Origin: Pseudomonas putida | GTDB taxonomy: Bacteria; Pseudomonadota; Gammaproteobacteria; Pseudomonadales; Pseudomonadaceae | Reading direction: 5' to 3' | Length of the DNA stretch: 64,000 bases | Assembly (NCBI RefSeq): GCF_028682635.1 | Contig: NZ_JANHLK010000016.1 | Span: 1 to 64,000 of the forward strand | Part shown: positions 9,395-18,623 of the stretch, in pieces | Layout: each line of letters begins with the position of its first letter | Position numbering within the stretch: the first letter of the stretch is position 1 | Notes under the pieces: model-generated | What the model was told of the DNA's origin: nothing | Database searches by the model: none | What the model saw: the letters and a program-made list of their open reading frames with translations, nothing else | Made by a program: the position numbers and the translations under genes

Positions 9395-10343
9395 CGCGCC
9401 CCTGGATGTGCTCGTGGTCAACTACAACACGGCGGGCCTGTTGCAGCCGATGTTCAATGCACTGCGCCAGTCCAAGCGTGCCGATCCGGCGCGCTACCTG
9501 GTGGTGGACAACGCCTCGGCGGACAATTCGCTGGATTGCCTGGGCGATATTTGCCCAGAGGCCGTGCTGCTGGCCAATAAAGACAATGTCGGCTTTGGCC
9601 GGGCCAATAATCAATTGGTCGAACACCTGCAGGGCAAGTACGCGTTGCTGCTCAACACCGACGCATTCGTCTCCGACGACACCTTGGCCAAGACCCTGGA
9701 GTACATGGAGACCCATCCCGATTGCGGAATCCTCGGTGTACGCCTGGTCGGTCGGGACGGAGAAATGCAGCCATCCTGCCGCTATTTTCCGACGCCGCTT
9801 AATGTGTTCCTCGTGACGGCCGGGCTCGAACGGTTTTTCCCGTGGGTGAAACTGGTCGACGACCTGGAGTGGGATCATGCCTCGGTGCGTGAGTGTGACT
9901 GGGTGCCAGGCTGCTATTACCTGATCCGCCGTGAAGTGATCGACAAGGTCGGCTTGTTCGACCCGCGCTATTTCCTCTACTACGAGGAAGTCGATCACTG
10001 CCGGCGCGTCAAGCAGGCGGGGTGGAAGGTGGTCTACTACCCCCACACGACGGTGGTACATATTGGTGGCGAGAGTGCCAAGTCGGTCGACAAGCTGAAC
10101 ATGGACGGTCGCCAGCTGCAGACGCTGCAAATCGAAAGCGAGCTGTTGTATTTCCGCAAGCATCACGGTGTGTCGGGGCTGGCGTTTCACATGCTACTGG
10201 TCTGCCTGTGTGACCTGATCCTGGGGCTCAAGGCCTTGTTGAAAGGTCGCGGCCGGGCCGCCATCAAGGCCTGTTGGCAACATACACGGGTGACCTGGGC
10301 GCTGCTGCGCAAAACCAGACTCGGTAGCCAACCCACACGGTAG
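9387..10343 (+). CDS. Family 2 glycosyltransferase (rhamnosyltransferase-like)
   Basis: A 318-residue GT-A fold transferase. The opening DVLVVNYNTAGLL, the VDNASADNS segment, NVGFGRANNQ and LLNTDAFV, with the metal-binding DxD-like Asp, are those of WbbL-type GT2 proteins. The later WVPGCYYLIRREV and DPRYFLYYEEVDHCRR blocks carry the acceptor-side acidic residues. It likely adds a deoxysugar such as rhamnose to the lipid-linked intermediate at the cytoplasmic membrane. It overlaps the preceding acyltransferase and is followed after 8 bases by the next acyltransferase. Confidence 0.85.
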   Translation: MSSAPLDVLVVNYNTAGLLQPMFNALRQSKRADPARYLVVDNASADNSLDCLGDICPEAVLLANKDNVGFGRANNQLVEHLQGKYALLLNTDAFVSDDTLAKTLEYMETHPDCGILGVRLVGRDGEMQPSCRYFPTPLNVFLVTAGLERFFPWVKLVDDLEWDHASVRECDWVPGCYYLIRREVIDKVGLFDPRYFLYYEEVDHCRRVKQAGWKVVYYPHTTVVHIGGESAKSVDKLNMDGRQLQTLQIESELLYFRKHHGVSGLAFHMLLVCLCDLILGLKALLKGRGRAAIKACWQHTRVTWALLRKTRLGSQPTR

Positions 10344-10351
10344 GACAGTCC

Positions 10352-10876
10352 ATGTTCGATAACATACGTGCGGACCTGCGAGCATACGAGGGTGACTGGG
10401 GCGCCCAGGGTTTCTGGGTGATGCTGGTGTATCGCTTCGGGCGCTGGCGCTATGGTGTGCGCCCGGCGCCGTTGCGCAAATTGCTGTCGTTCATCTACAA
10501 AGTGCTCTTCAAGCTGGTGCAGATCGTGACGGGTATCGAGCTGCCGTGTGAAGTGGTGGTCGGGCGCAACTTCGTCATCGATCATTTCGGCGGCATCGTG
10601 ATCAGTGGTTACGCGCAGTTTGGCGATGACTGCCGGATCCGCAATGGCGTGGTCGTGGGACTGAAGAACGTGAACGAGCCGATTGCTCCGGTGATGGGCA
10701 ACAACGTCGATATCGGCACCGGCGCCAAGGTGCTGGGCAACATCCGCATTGGCAACAATGTGGTGATCGGTGCCAATGCCGTGGTGTTGACCGACGTACC
10801 GGACAACTCGGTGGCCGTCGGTGTGCCGGCGACGATCAAGCAGCGCAAGCTCGTCGATGCCGGGGAATACTCATGA
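10352..10876 (+). CDS. Serine acetyltransferase-like hexapeptide transferase
   Basis: A 174-residue protein with a helical N-terminus (RADLRAYEGDWGAQGFW) and a beta-helix domain containing NFVIDHFGGIVISG, VDIGTGAKVLGNIRIG and the closing NSVAVGVPA of CysE-type acyltransferases. EPS clusters often carry such CysE look-alikes that acetylate sugars rather than serine, and the context argues for that here. The stop overlaps the next start as ATGA (10873-10876). Acceptor unknown. Confidence 0.75.
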   Translation: MFDNIRADLRAYEGDWGAQGFWVMLVYRFGRWRYGVRPAPLRKLLSFIYKVLFKLVQIVTGIELPCEVVVGRNFVIDHFGGIVISGYAQFGDDCRIRNGVVVGLKNVNEPIAPVMGNNVDIGTGAKVLGNIRIGNNVVIGANAVVLTDVPDNSVAVGVPATIKQRKLVDAGEYS

Positions 10877-11856
10877 CCACGACGACGGGGGTGGGCGTCG
10901 TTGTCATCGGTCGCAATGAAGGCCAGCGCCTTGAGCGTTGCCTGGCATCGCTGGTCGGCGCGGCGCAGCAGATCGTCTATGTCGACTCCGGGTCGACCGA
11001 TGGCTCGGTGCAGATGGCGCAGAGGCTGGGCGTCGAGGTGGTCGAGCTGGACATGAACATTGCCTTCACCGCGGCCCGGGCGCGCAATGAAGGGTTTGCC
11101 CGCTTGCAACGCTTGTTGCCGTCGATGCGTCATGTGCAGTTCGTCGATGGCGATTGTGAAGTGGTCGCCAGTTGGTTGCCCCATGCCCAGGCCTTTCTGG
11201 ATGCGCAGCCCGAGGTGGCGGTGGTGTGCGGGCGGCGCCGCGAACGGTTTCCCCAGCGTTCCATTTATAACCTGATGTGCGATCTCGAATGGGATACGCC
11301 AACCGGTGCGACCAGCGCCTGTGGTGGCGATGCCCTGATGCGCGCGGACGCCTTCGCCACCGCGGGCGGGTACCGGCCGGACCTGATTGCCGGGGAAGAG
11401 CCGGAGCTCTGTGTGCGCCTGCGAGCCAAGGGCTGGAAGGTCTGGCGCCTGCCTGCGGAAATGACCTTGCACGATGCGAGCATGACCCGTTTCGGCCAGT
11501 GGTGGCGACGTACCCTGCGCGGTGGTTATGCCTTCGCCGAGGGCGCGTTTCTACATGGCGGCGCGCCGGAGCGCCATTGGCGCCGCGAGTCGCGCCGTGC
11601 CTGGTTCTGGGGCCTGGGCGTGCCGCTGGTTACGCTGATTGCCACGCTGATACTCGGTTGGCCGGGGCTGCTGGTGCTGCTGGTCTATCCCCTGCAGGTC
11701 GCGCGCCTGGCCCGGCGCGGTGCAGGCCCGGCGCGGCAAAACTGGTTGCTGGCGTTCTTCCTCGTACTGGGCAAATTTCCCGAGATGGTCGGGCAGGTCA
11801 AGTTTCTTTTGAACAGGTTCGGTGCCGGCAAATCCGCACTGATCGAATACAAGTGA
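10873..11856 (+). CDS. Family 2 glycosyltransferase with C-terminal membrane segments
   Basis: A 327-residue GT2 protein. The first 120 residues have GVGVVVIGRNEGQRLERCL, the YVDSGSTDGS nucleotide-binding segment and FVDGDCEV with the metal-binding aspartates. A central DALMRADAF...AGEEPELCVRLRAKGW block follows, with the catalytic-type acidic residue. Hydrophobic helices at about 245-275 suggest inner-membrane anchoring. It begins inside the stop of the preceding acyltransferase and ends 7 bases before the DUF535 gene. Donor and acceptor sugars are not predictable. Confidence 0.85.
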   Translation: MTTTTGVGVVVIGRNEGQRLERCLASLVGAAQQIVYVDSGSTDGSVQMAQRLGVEVVELDMNIAFTAARARNEGFARLQRLLPSMRHVQFVDGDCEVVASWLPHAQAFLDAQPEVAVVCGRRRERFPQRSIYNLMCDLEWDTPTGATSACGGDALMRADAFATAGGYRPDLIAGEEPELCVRLRAKGWKVWRLPAEMTLHDASMTRFGQWWRRTLRGGYAFAEGAFLHGGAPERHWRRESRRAWFWGLGVPLVTLIATLILGWPGLLVLLVYPLQVARLARRGAGPARQNWLLAFFLVLGKFPEMVGQVKFLLNRFGAGKSALIEYK

Positions 11857-11863
11857 GACTTCG

Positions 11864-12787
11864 ATGGACTATTGGTTGATCGTCAAAAGCGTGTTCTCCG
11901 TGCACGCCGGCTATTCCCTGAGGGCATTGAAGAACAAACTCAAGTTCCTGCTGTTGGTGGTCAGGAACCGGACCGAGCTGGACCTGTTTTTCGGGCGCAT
12001 GTCCAACGCGCTGGGCAGTACCGGTATCGAAAAACTCGGCGGCGATGCCCTGGGTGTCGTGCACTGGCCCTACATCAGCAAAAGCTGGGGCGCCCAGGAC
12101 AAACTGGGGGTCATGGCCTCGCACTACGAGGTGGTCAGCAAGAGCTGCCCGCAATTGCTGCTGTTCGGTCGTGACGACAGCCTGGTCCTGAGCGATCTGA
12201 CGGCCTGGTCGCCAGGTTGCACCCTGGTGCTGGACCGCCCGTTCTGGTTCATGCGTGAGGGCGAGCTGGTGCTGAACCTGTTCCAGGGCGATCTGCGCAT
12301 CGCCTCGATCGCCTTCACCCTGTGTTTAACGGACGATGAGCTGTGCATCTTTATCGGCGCCGTCCAGGGCATCCATAAAGGCATCGAGAGCGACAGGTCG
12401 CTGGCCATCTACCGGGATGTCACCAAGGACTTCGAAGGCTTGCGCCCCCGGAGCTTCCTGATTGAAGTGACCAAGTACATTGCCGGCAATATCGGTGTCG
12501 GCAAGATCTACGCGGTGGGGGACGTCTATCGTCACCATCGCCACCCTTATTTTGGTGCGCACAAAGCCCAGGAGCTGGCCGCCAATTATGATTCGATCTG
12601 GCTCGAACACGGGGCGACCCCCTCGGAGCGCGAAGACTTCTTCGAAATTCCCATGGCCTCGTCCAGAAAGCCCCTTGAAACCATCGCTTCAAAAAAACGC
12701 GCCATGTATCGCCGGCGCTATGAGCTGCTGGACGATGCCTTTGCCCAGGTCGACAAGGTGCTGACAGGCAGCTACGCAGTGCATTGA
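11864..12787 (+). CDS. DUF535 (VirK/YbjX-type) protein in the EPS operon
   Basis: A 307-residue protein resembling the VirK/YbjX (DUF535) family: a central LCIFIGAVQGI-like segment and a later YRHHRHPYFGAHK block are characteristic. It has no clear signal peptide or membrane span. Family members are linked to cell-envelope stress and virulence in enterobacteria, but no reaction is established. Here it sits between a GT2 and a GT4 gene with tight spacing, so a role tied to polysaccharide assembly or envelope tolerance is likely but unproven. Confidence 0.65.
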   Translation: MDYWLIVKSVFSVHAGYSLRALKNKLKFLLLVVRNRTELDLFFGRMSNALGSTGIEKLGGDALGVVHWPYISKSWGAQDKLGVMASHYEVVSKSCPQLLLFGRDDSLVLSDLTAWSPGCTLVLDRPFWFMREGELVLNLFQGDLRIASIAFTLCLTDDELCIFIGAVQGIHKGIESDRSLAIYRDVTKDFEGLRPRSFLIEVTKYIAGNIGVGKIYAVGDVYRHHRHPYFGAHKAQELAANYDSIWLEHGATPSEREDFFEIPMASSRKPLETIASKKRAMYRRRYELLDDAFAQVDKVLTGSYAVH

Positions 12788-12856
12788 CGTCACCGGTTAC
12801 TGGACTACTGTGGGGGGACCTGCAGTAACAAATTCGACGACAAAAGCCGGGTGCCC

Positions 12857-14059
12857 ATGCGTATCGCTTACTTCATCAATCAATACCCGAAGGTCAGCCA
12901 TAGCTTCATTCGTCGCGAGATCCTGGCGCTGGAACGCCAGGGCTTTGAGGTACAACGCATCGCGCTGCGAGGCTGGGATGCCGAGTTGGTGGACGCCGAG
13001 GACGAGTCCGAGCGCAGCAAGACCCAGTATGTGCTGGAGGGCGGCGTCAAGGCACTGTTGAAACCGGCGCTCGAGGTGTTGCGCGCCCAGCCGAAACGGT
13101 TTTTTTCGACGTTGTGGCTGGCGTTGCGCATGGGCCAGCGCGCCGATCGATCCTGGCCGTACCATCTGGTCTATTTGCTCGAAGCGTGCCGCGTCCTGGC
13201 GTGGATGCAGGCATTCGGCGCCCGGCATGTGCACGCCCATTTCGGCACCAACTCGACCGAAGTGGTGATGCTGGCCAACGCCCTTGGCGGGCCGGCGTAC
13301 AGTTTTACCGTGCATGGCCCGGAAGAGTTCGACAAGCCGCAGTTCATTCATCTGGGCGAGAAAGTCCGGCGCTCGGCGTTTGTCGCGGCCATCAGCGCCT
13401 ATGGGCGAAGCCAGCTGTATCGTTGGGTCGACCACGCGCACTGGGCTCGGGTCAAGGTCGTGCATTGTGGCCTGGAGCGGGCCTTTCACGACGTGCCGGC
13501 GGTGGCGGTGCCGTCCGCGCCGCGGTTGGTCTGCGTGGGGCGCCTGTGTGAACAGAAGGGCCAGTTGTTGTTGCTGGAGGCCGCGCGCCGCTTGGCTGAG
13601 CAAGGCGTGGCGTTCGAGCTGGTCCTGGCCGGCGACGGCGAAATGCGTCCGCAGATCGAAGAACTGATCACCCGGCATGGCTTGCAATCCCATGTGCGAA
13701 TCACCGGCTGGATCAGCAGCGAGCAGGTGCGCACGGAAATTCTCGCCGCGCGGGCCCTGGTGCTGCCGAGCTTCGCCGAAGGCTTGCCGGTGGTCATCAT
13801 GGAAGCCATGGCGTTGCGCCGCCCGGTGCTGACCACCTATGTCGCGGGCATTCCGGAACTGGTACGCCAGGGCGAGAACGGCTGGCTGTTTCCCGCAGGC
13901 GCGGTGGACGAGTTGACGGCGGCACTGGCGGACTGCCTCGCGCAACCTGTCGAAGTGTTGCAGCGCATGGGCGAGGCGGCTTACCAGCGCGTGCTCGAGC
14001 GCCACGATATCGATACCGAAGCGACCAAGTTGGCTCATCTGTTCAAGGCGCAAGCATGA
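12857..14059 (+). CDS. Family 4 glycosyltransferase (WcaL-like)
   Basis: A 400-residue GT-B fold retaining glycosyltransferase. The N-terminus MRIAYFINQYPKVSHSFIRR matches colanic-acid WcaL-type proteins, and the C-terminal domain has FAEGLPVVIMEAMALRRPV, with the EX7E motif that binds the donor nucleotide-sugar in GT4 enzymes. An in-frame GTG lies 6 bases upstream; the ATG at 12857 is preferred from the conserved N-terminus. It overlaps the next gene as ATGA at 14056-14059. It probably extends the lipid-linked repeat unit at the cytoplasmic face. Confidence 0.85.
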   Translation: MRIAYFINQYPKVSHSFIRREILALERQGFEVQRIALRGWDAELVDAEDESERSKTQYVLEGGVKALLKPALEVLRAQPKRFFSTLWLALRMGQRADRSWPYHLVYLLEACRVLAWMQAFGARHVHAHFGTNSTEVVMLANALGGPAYSFTVHGPEEFDKPQFIHLGEKVRRSAFVAAISAYGRSQLYRWVDHAHWARVKVVHCGLERAFHDVPAVAVPSAPRLVCVGRLCEQKGQLLLLEAARRLAEQGVAFELVLAGDGEMRPQIEELITRHGLQSHVRITGWISSEQVRTEILAARALVLPSFAEGLPVVIMEAMALRRPVLTTYVAGIPELVRQGENGWLFPAGAVDELTAALADCLAQPVEVLQRMGEAAYQRVLERHDIDTEATKLAHLFKAQA

Positions 14060-15243
14060 TCACATTCCTCAATTGGCTACTGGGCGTACCGCTGGCAATC
14101 CTCCTCCTGCCGGTGCTGGTGCTGTTCGTGCAGGTGCTGCTGGCGGGCTTGCCGGTGCGAGCGTCGGCACCGGCGCGACGCCCGCGACCGCGGGTGGCGG
14201 TGCTGGTGCCGGCGCACAATGAGTCCTCGATCATCACGGCCACCCTGGATTCCCTGCGCCCGCAACTGCTGGAGGGCGACCGCCTGCTGGTGGTGGCGGA
14301 CAACTGTTCCGACGACACCGCGGCGACGGCTCGCGCGGCGGGCGCCGAGGTGGTGGAACGCAGCAACGATCAACAGCGTGGCAAGGGCTATGCGCTGGAT
14401 TTTGGCGCGCGTCATCTGGCCAGCGATACGCCGGACGTCTTGATCATTGTCGATGCCGATTGCCAGGTCAGCGAGGGCTTCATCGAGCGCCTGGCCATCC
14501 AGTGCATGGACTCAGGAAGGCCAACCCAGGCCCTTGACTTGATGCGTGCGCCGGCGGGTTCCGGGTTGAAGGTGCAGATCGCCGAGTTTGCCTGGTGCGT
14601 GAAAAACAAGGCACGCCCGCTGGGCTGGGCCCGGCTGGGATTGCCCTGCCAACTGATGGGCACCGGCATGGCGTTCGTCTGGCGCGACCTGCCCTTGATC
14701 ACGCTGGCCAGTGGTCACATCGTCGAAGACCTGAAAATGGGCCTGGATTTCTGTCGTGGCGGCAAGCCGCCGTTGTTTTGCCCCGACGCCCTGGTGACCA
14801 GCTATTTCCCGCGCAGTGACGAAGGCCTCACGACCCAGCGCACGCGCTGGGAGCACGGCCACCTGGGGGTAATCCTGGGAGACGCACCAAAATTGCTCGG
14901 CGAGTCGATTGCCCGCGGCAACTTCAACCTGCTGGCCATGACCCTGGATCTGCTGGTGCCGCCGCTGGCCTTGCTCACATTGTTGCTGGGCGCGGCGTTT
15001 ACCTTGTCCTGGCTGGTGTTCTTCCTGTTCGGCGCCTGGCTGCCGGCCTTGATCGCTTCGCTCGGGGTGGCCCTGTTGATGGTGACCATCCTGCTGGCGT
15101 GGAGCCGGTTCGGTCGCGACATCATCGCCTTTTCCGCGTTGCTCTATGCGCCGTTCTACGCGCTGAAGAAAATTCCCCTGTACCTGGGCTTCCTGGTTAA
15201 ACGCCAGGTTGAATGGGTGCGGTCCAAGCGAGACGACTCCTGA
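14056..15243 (+). CDS. Membrane-bound family 2 glycosyltransferase
   Basis: A 395-residue protein with an N-terminal membrane helix (about 4-35), a cytoplasmic GT2 domain and two or three C-terminal hydrophobic segments (about 295-375). Motifs are VAVLVPAHNESSIITATL, LLVVADNCSDDTA, IIVDADCQV (DxD) and a later EDLKMGLD and TQRTRWEHG, a QxxRW-like block seen in processive or membrane GT2 enzymes. It shares one base with the next gene (stop TGA within TGATG). It acts on the growing lipid-linked saccharide; specificity unknown. Confidence 0.8.
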   Translation: MITFLNWLLGVPLAILLLPVLVLFVQVLLAGLPVRASAPARRPRPRVAVLVPAHNESSIITATLDSLRPQLLEGDRLLVVADNCSDDTAATARAAGAEVVERSNDQQRGKGYALDFGARHLASDTPDVLIIVDADCQVSEGFIERLAIQCMDSGRPTQALDLMRAPAGSGLKVQIAEFAWCVKNKARPLGWARLGLPCQLMGTGMAFVWRDLPLITLASGHIVEDLKMGLDFCRGGKPPLFCPDALVTSYFPRSDEGLTTQRTRWEHGHLGVILGDAPKLLGESIARGNFNLLAMTLDLLVPPLALLTLLLGAAFTLSWLVFFLFGAWLPALIASLGVALLMVTILLAWSRFGRDIIAFSALLYAPFYALKKIPLYLGFLVKRQVEWVRSKRDDS

Positions 15244-15986
15244 TGCACGCTTTGACCTGGCAGCACAACTGGCAAACGATCATCCAGTCACTCAGGGTCA
15301 TCAGCGACGCCGATGAACAGCAGCGCCTGATCGAGACCTTGTCCAAGCCGCAAGCAGCGACGGTGCTGGGGTTCGTCAATGCCCATGCGATGAACCTGAT
15401 CGCCAGGGACAATAGCTACTACCAGGCACTCTCGGCCGCCGACGTGTTGCTGCGCGATGGCTCCGGCATGTCCATCCTGTTTCGCCGACTGGGCCGGGTG
15501 CCGGGGCTGAACATGAACGGCACGGACTTGATCCCCAAGTTGCTGGCGGCGTACAAGGGACGGCGCGTGGCCTTGTGGGGCACGCAGGAACCTTTCCTGG
15601 CCAATGCGGCCAGGCATTGCGAGGCGGCGTGGGCGGTCAATGTGGTGTCTGCCCACCATGGTTTCGCCGAGGTGCAGACCTACCTCGACCTGGCCCGGCA
15701 ACATCAGCCGGAACTGGTGGTACTGGGCATGGGCATGCCCAAGCAGGAAGTCGTTGCGGCCAGGCTGGCGGCCAGCGGCGTGCCGTGCCTGATCGTGTGT
15801 GGCGGGGCGATCCTGGACTTTCTCGGCGGCAAGGTGAGTCGCGCTCCGCAATGGATGCGTGGCCTGGGTTGCGAATGGGTGTTCAGGCTGGCCAGTGAGC
15901 CCAGGCGCCTGTTCAGTCGATACGTAGTCGGTAACCCAATGTTCATCTTGAGGACGCTTGCCTGCACGGCACCGACTGGCGGGTAA
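15243..15986 (+). CDS. WecG/TagA/CpsF family glycosyltransferase
   Basis: A 247-residue GT26-type transferase. It contains GFVNAHAMNLIARD, VLLRDGSGMSILFRRLG, a NGTDLIPKLL segment with the catalytic-type Asp, and VVLGMGMPKQEVVAA followed by GGAILDFLGGKVSRAPQWM, all family hallmarks. Members transfer N-acetylmannosaminuronate or related sugars to lipid-linked acceptors. The start is the ATG at 15243 overlapping the previous stop; a longer in-frame ORF begins at 15213 but would run 31 bases into the upstream gene. It is the last tightly coupled gene before an AT-rich gap. Confidence 0.85.
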   Translation: MHALTWQHNWQTIIQSLRVISDADEQQRLIETLSKPQAATVLGFVNAHAMNLIARDNSYYQALSAADVLLRDGSGMSILFRRLGRVPGLNMNGTDLIPKLLAAYKGRRVALWGTQEPFLANAARHCEAAWAVNVVSAHHGFAEVQTYLDLARQHQPELVVLGMGMPKQEVVAARLAASGVPCLIVCGGAILDFLGGKVSRAPQWMRGLGCEWVFRLASEPRRLFSRYVVGNPMFILRTLACTAPTGG

Positions 15987-16227
15987 GTCGGGGGCCAATA
16001 TATACAGGGTCGGCGCTGTAATATCTTGCAAAACTCTGGCGCAGCATCTTTACTGCTCATATACGCGACGACTTGCTGGCGCGGTCGGTACTTGTGTCGT
16101 AATTAGTGAAAAAAACGACGAAAGTTTGACGTCAACCGCCACCGTATCGAAGCCTGGGTTGCAGTGTCTTATTCATTGATTCGAACTTTCGAATAATCTT
16201 TCCTTAATTAATTAGTGTTAATACCAA
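15987..16227 (+). promoter_or_regulatory. AT-rich intergenic region with a TTCGAA inverted repeat
   Basis: A 241-base gap that is clearly richer in A and T than its neighbours and contains no convincing ORF. At 16179-16194 lies a perfect inverted repeat, ATTCGAA-CT-TTCGAAT, about 35 bases before the next start codon. It probably contains an internal promoter for the GNAT-like and GT61-like genes; the inverted repeat could be an operator. No consensus -35/-10 was fixed. Confidence 0.35.
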
Positions 16228-17373
16228 ATGAAAGAATATGTGAAGGCACTGTTGCGTCAGTTGATTACGCCGTCGGTACGCTTTGAACTGAGGAAAGCCC
16301 ATGCCTGGCTGCGCGATATCGCCGGTCGAGCCTGTTTCTGGCGCTGGGAATTTGTCAGGTTCAAGCTGCGCGAAGAGAGCGCTTACGACATTTTCTATGT
16401 GGGGCGCAAAGCCCAGCGCGACTTTGTGAAAGTTCTAATGGGCGCTGAACCTCAGGTCGCCAATCAGCAAGTTGAACCGGATAAATCGGGTCGAACGGTA
16501 TTTGTCAGTGAAATACCGACGCCGGGCGCACTCTGTGTACCGCAGTATCTTAGCGCTGTTGTACCCCTGGGCAGATCGATCGAGGATATAACCGCCAGAT
16601 ACAACTCCGAATTGCGCCGCAATCTTCGCAAGAACCGCCTGCGCTATCGCCTGAAACAGGCGTTGAACGATGACGAAATCGAAAGCGCCGACCAGGGCAT
16701 GCTGCAACCCTATGCCAGCGCCAGGCATGGCACGTCCGCTTCGCAAATCGAGCAGCAGGAAGTGCGCCGGGTGGCGAAAACCGCCGCCGGGCGCCTGGAT
16801 CTGGTGCTGCTGGAGGACGAAGTCGTCGCCTGTCACCTTGGCTGCGTGATCACCCGCGCGGGCAAGCGCTACTGGAGCACGATCCGTTTCGGCTACCCGG
16901 AAACGGTCTACTCGGATGCGAAGAAGCTGCGCGAGATCAACTCCATCACCACCTTCATGGCGCTGGAATGGGCCTTGGAAAACGGCTTTGACTATTACGA
17001 TATCGGCACGTGCCTGGCGCGTCCGGACGATGGCTTGCTGGAGTGGAAAAGAAGGCGCGGCGGCGATGTCGATACGCTGAACAACCACGGCTATCTATTT
17101 GTCCGGTTGCCAAAAGTGGGCGTCGCGCAATTTCTCTGGGAAACCCCTCTGTTTGCCGTAGAGGGTAAAAAACTGACCTTGCATCTGGGTTTGCCGGACG
17201 GGCCAAGCGATGAGGAAATCGCCGAGCGTTATCGTGAAATGGGTTTTGGTGGGCTCTCCAGGGTCTATCTGCATTGCGCCAAGGCGCCACCGGAAAAACT
17301 GCTCGAGACCTTACGCGGTCGCTACAGTCATCTGAAATCGCCCCCTGCCATGGAAAGCCTGATGTGCAACTGA
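16228..17373 (+). CDS. GNAT/FemAB-like acyltransferase of the EPS locus
   Basis: A 381-residue protein whose central part (about 110-270) resembles the GNAT fold used by CelD/BioF2- and FemAB-like proteins: RNLRKNRLRYRL, then LDLVLLEDEVVACHLGCVI and a Y-DIGTCLARPDDGLLEWKRR segment. No signal peptide is visible. Proteins of this kind in exopolysaccharide loci are thought to acylate or aminoacylate sugars, but no substrate can be read here. It follows the AT-rich gap and is 66 bases from the GT61-like gene, with which it may form a separate transcript. Confidence 0.6.
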   Translation: MKEYVKALLRQLITPSVRFELRKAHAWLRDIAGRACFWRWEFVRFKLREESAYDIFYVGRKAQRDFVKVLMGAEPQVANQQVEPDKSGRTVFVSEIPTPGALCVPQYLSAVVPLGRSIEDITARYNSELRRNLRKNRLRYRLKQALNDDEIESADQGMLQPYASARHGTSASQIEQQEVRRVAKTAAGRLDLVLLEDEVVACHLGCVITRAGKRYWSTIRFGYPETVYSDAKKLREINSITTFMALEWALENGFDYYDIGTCLARPDDGLLEWKRRRGGDVDTLNNHGYLFVRLPKVGVAQFLWETPLFAVEGKKLTLHLGLPDGPSDEEIAERYREMGFGGLSRVYLHCAKAPPEKLLETLRGRYSHLKSPPAMESLMCN

Positions 17374-17439
17374 ACCTGACGTCGAGCAAGCGATGACAAG
17401 CGTTATTGGTAGTTAAACGTATTCAGAGTGGTAATCCTT

Positions 17440-18552
17440 ATGTCGCAATCGAACCTGTTGGTGAGCGGCGCTGGGGCGAAATGGAGTTTTGCTGCGTACA
17501 AACACATGTTCAAAGAGAAACTTGCCAGGAAACCGCCGCTGGATCTGCAAAGTGTCGCGGTGAAAACCTGGGAAATGGCCCCAGCGGATGCATCGGTCGC
17601 GCCGCCTGCGTTTTACCTGCCCAACCAGCTTGAGCGGGTGACAGGATGGCAGTTTTATCCCTTCGAGCATCCCCGTCGCACCATGGAGGGCAACGGTCTT
17701 GTCCAGCACGGCCCGACACGCGCGTTTCTGCTCAAGGACGCCTGGTTGATCGACGGCGCGCTGTACAAAGGTGATGCCAAAACCTGGTTATCGCCCAGGT
17801 CCGGGTGGTTGCCGAAGGTTCGCATAGAAAACGAAATCGATCGCGGGGCGATGTATTGCACCGTGGGTGGGAACAAGTGGTTTGGCTCGTGGATGGTGGA
17901 TGACTGTATCACCTATCCAATGGCCGCCCAGGAGGGCATCCCGGTCACCACGTCGCTCGCTGAAACCTCCATTTCCGCCGCCAGGCACGGGATACTTCAC
18001 GCGCCGGGTTATGAAGACTGGCTGGGGATGAATCCGGTTCGTGTGCGCAATGCGTTTTTTCGCGAGCTGGTGATCTTTGACGACATCAGTCACAACCGTC
18101 ATAAGCACCTGCGATTTCGCGGAATGTCTGAAAAGTTGCTGTCCCATGTCGATGCCAGTTCTCACCCAGGCGTGTTCGTCCTGCGGGGCAACAAGGGCGA
18201 GTTGCGTTTGTTGCGCAATGAACTGGAGCTGGCCGAACGTCTGCGTGAGCGCCGGGGGTTTCGCATCATTGACCCGTCCAAGTGCGATGTACCGACCATC
18301 GTCGCGGCCTGTGCCGGGGCCAGGACAGTGATCGGCATCGAAGGCAGTCAGCTCATACATGGCGTCAATCTACTGCAACCCGGCGGTTCGCTGCTGATCC
18401 TGCAACCGCCTGATCGTTTCGTCTGCTTCTTCAAGTACCTGACGGATCGCGATCAGCAGAACTTCGGTTTTGTGGTGGGTACCCCGGACGGCGAAGGTTT
18501 CCGCATCGACCCCGACGAGGTTGAGCGCACGCTCGATCTGTTCCCGGCCTGA
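17440..18552 (+). CDS. GT61 (DUF563)-like glycosyltransferase
   Basis: A 370-residue protein from the ATG at 17440; a GTG four codons earlier is possible. The C-terminal half has VIGIEGSQLIHGVNLLQPGG followed by LLILQPP, the conserved GS-x-LxN-type block of the DUF563/GT61 family, and an earlier FVLRGNKGELRLLRNE segment resembling the family R-x3-R region. It shows no signal peptide. It closes the rightward EPS operon and faces the WcaJ-type gene tail to tail. Its sugar donor is unknown; bacterial members are found mainly in capsule and EPS loci. Confidence 0.65.
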   Translation: MSQSNLLVSGAGAKWSFAAYKHMFKEKLARKPPLDLQSVAVKTWEMAPADASVAPPAFYLPNQLERVTGWQFYPFEHPRRTMEGNGLVQHGPTRAFLLKDAWLIDGALYKGDAKTWLSPRSGWLPKVRIENEIDRGAMYCTVGGNKWFGSWMVDDCITYPMAAQEGIPVTTSLAETSISAARHGILHAPGYEDWLGMNPVRVRNAFFRELVIFDDISHNRHKHLRFRGMSEKLLSHVDASSHPGVFVLRGNKGELRLLRNELELAERLRERRGFRIIDPSKCDVPTIVAACAGARTVIGIEGSQLIHGVNLLQPGGSLLILQPPDRFVCFFKYLTDRDQQNFGFVVGTPDGEGFRIDPDEVERTLDLFPA

Positions 18553-18575
18553 ACCCCTGTCTCGTTTGTAACCCG

Positions 18576-18598
18576 GTAGCGCTGATAACCAGCGCTAC
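18576..18598. terminator. Inverted repeat between convergent EPS genes
   Basis: Perfect 9-base inverted repeat GTAGCGCTG-ATAAC-CAGCGCTAC lying 24 bases after the GT61-like stop and 26 bases before the end of the leftward WcaJ-type gene. The position fits a bidirectional terminator, but no T-tract follows on either strand, so factor dependence or another role is possible. Confidence 0.45.
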
Positions 18599-18623
18599 TC
18601 GAGGTTATGCATCCATGACGCAA

